Source: Cavia porcellus
Taxonomy: Eukaryota > Chordata > Mammalia > Rodentia > Caviidae
DNA length: 64,000 nucleotides
NCBI RefSeq assembly: GCF_034190915.1
Contig: NW_026947543.1
Span: 2,728,001-2,792,000 of the forward strand
Direction: 5' to 3'
The position numbers and the translations under genes are program-made. Below, piece by piece: positions 62,886-64,000 of this stretch (positions are counted from its first letter, which is position 1; each line of letters starts with the position of its first letter). Below the pieces are notes generated by a model. It saw only the letters and a list, made by a program, of their open reading frames with translations. It was not told where the DNA came from and did no database searches.

Positions 62886-63681
62886 AACAGAAAACTAGAC
62901 ACACTTGGTCTAGGTCCCGGGGTTCACTACATGAGTTGTGGCGTCTAAATATTCCATGCCATGAGAAAATACCTGGGATTTTTAGTGAAAGGGGCATTTG
63001 CATCCCTTTTCTAAGGGTTTCCCTTTCACCATGTTACATTTGAATTCTGGGAAAACCTCCTGGTGACAAGCTATCTAGCATTATGTTGGTTTAGGTATTG
63101 AGCTAGTACCTCATATTTAGTGTTCAGGGTTATGCTGGAATGGCTGCAGACCTCCTTGAAATAGCTATTGCAGACAAGTGTACCCCGAGGAAGCTGGATA
63201 GTTGAAGCAGGCACTCCAAATATTCATGCACTGCAAGGATTCACTTTCATTTTGGGACTCATCTTCTGGTTGCTGGCTTTTAGTGCTAACTGATACTACC
63301 ATGGTGGCAGTAATCCAGCAGAGACTGCATGTATGGTTTGCAAGTTTGCTTCCCAAGCCACCAGAAACTTGGCAGAACACAAATCATTGTGGCATTTTCT
63401 TTCCTCCCCTGAAACATTTGGCTTTCTAAGTTTGAAAATTGAATAGACTGGGCTAGTCAGATTTGGACCCCATGTACCACCAACAGAGCTAAAAACAGAG
63501 CCAATTACTTCCCTCCACTTGTCAAAATATGTCAAATTTGCTTGGTCACCACAACTTCAAAAAATTCTGAGGCAACTTAGAGAGGTTATTCAAATACTGC
63601 CTGATTGGAATGACTGTGGTTGTATGAGGTGGAAAGCTGCAGAGTTGGGCTGAAACTGTTCACAGAAATCCACAGGCTTGT

Positions 63682-63714
63682 GGTTGCCAGGCAACCACAC
63701 TGGACTGAGATTGG
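63682..63714. promoter_or_regulatory. X-box/ATTGG module copy b, R7
   Basis: Intact X-box at 63682-63696 followed by ATTGG. Copy a would begin just beyond the window end. Confidence 0.57.
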
Positions 63715-64000
63715 CTGAACATCACTGTGAGGTGGATTTTAGGCTCTAGATTTGAAAATTTAAAAGACTGGGGTAGTCAAGTTTGGAACACATCGACCAC
63801 AGAAAGACCAAAAGGTCTTTCAATTACTTCCCTCCACTTCTCAAAATATGTCAAATTTTGTTGATCACTACAACTGTAAAAAAAATTCTGAGGCAACATA
63901 GAGAGGCTAATCAAATACTGCATGATTGGAATGGCTGTGGTTGTAGGAGGTGGAAAGCTGCAGAGCTGGGCTGAAACAGTTCACAGAAAGCCACAAGCTT

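Larger units (their letters stand above)
39762..64000 (-). repeat. Right arm of the array, inverted (units R1-R7, - orientation)
   Basis: The reverse complement of the landmark (ending in aagaatctct or aagaatttct) recurs at + positions ending 43359, 47234, 51109, 54982, 58855 and 62729. The spacings are 3875, 3875, 3873, 3873 and 3874 bp. Everything found in the left-arm units is here on the opposite strand, so B1 reads + and the module reads copy b then copy a. Length is much more uniform than in the left arm, there is no HAL1, and neighbouring units are very similar. Both points suggest recent homogenisation. The array runs off the window end. Confidence 0.96.
62730..64000 (-). repeat. Array unit R7, cut by the window end
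   Basis: First 1271 bp (on +) of another unit: B1, the short ORF region, module copy b with an intact X-box at 63682-63696, and most of copy a. The window stops at ccacaagctt, just before the copy-a X-box. The tttttacccc variant of R5-R6 is absent, so the homogenised run ends before about 63460. Confidence 0.92.

Noticed and set aside
1..64000. CRISPR array, phage or bacterial operon
   Set aside because: Repeat units are kilobases long with SINE and LINE content. There are no short spaced repeats, no operon-like coding density and no ribosome-binding-site pattern.

Overview
This is mammalian, almost certainly rodent, nuclear DNA (probably mouse, possibly rat). The evidence is a decayed B1-type SINE in every repeat unit and two copies of a LINE-1 relative of the HAL1 ('half-L1', ORF1 only) kind. 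I see no conventional multi-exon gene, tRNA, rRNA or CRISPR array. The window is essentially one macrosatellite-like array with a basic unit of about 3.87 kb.

Layout. Positions 1-39649 hold eight complete units and one truncated unit (U1-U9) head to tail in one orientation. Within this arm, a three-unit block that includes one HAL1 insertion forms a 14,566 bp higher-order repeat. It is present twice in tandem (about 3239-17804 and 17805-32370) and is nearly identical, with six substitutions found by eye. At 39649-39762 the array breaks: a one-base filler is followed by a displaced 111 bp piece of the unit, and then orientation flips. From 39762 to 64000 the same unit runs head to tail on the opposite strand (R1-R7, period 3873-3875 bp). 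The window is therefore a very large, imperfect inverted repeat with an asymmetric centre of about 0.9 kb (39650-40542).

Inside a unit, listed in the left-arm + orientation: about 2.4 kb with no recognisable gene; a module of about 321 bp that is tandemly duplicated in most units, each copy carrying a CCAAT box 13 bp from a palindromic RFX-type X-box; a short ORF behind a strong Kozak context; and a B1 SINE on the opposite strand. The X-box 15-mer is intact in 23 of the 28 module copies I could read, including 13 of 13 in the right arm. That makes it the best candidate for function here: a bidirectional, possibly testis-type, promoter repeated about every 3.9 kb.

History read from the sequence: the B1 insertion and the module duplication came before amplification. 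Units split into at least two subfamilies and recombined into mosaics. HAL1 then landed once in one unit, and unequal exchange duplicated the three-unit block. The right arm shows its own recent homogenisation (about 52.3-62.7 kb). Chromosome and locus cannot be read from the sequence. A sex-linked or other ampliconic macrosatellite is a reasonable inference, not a demonstrated fact.
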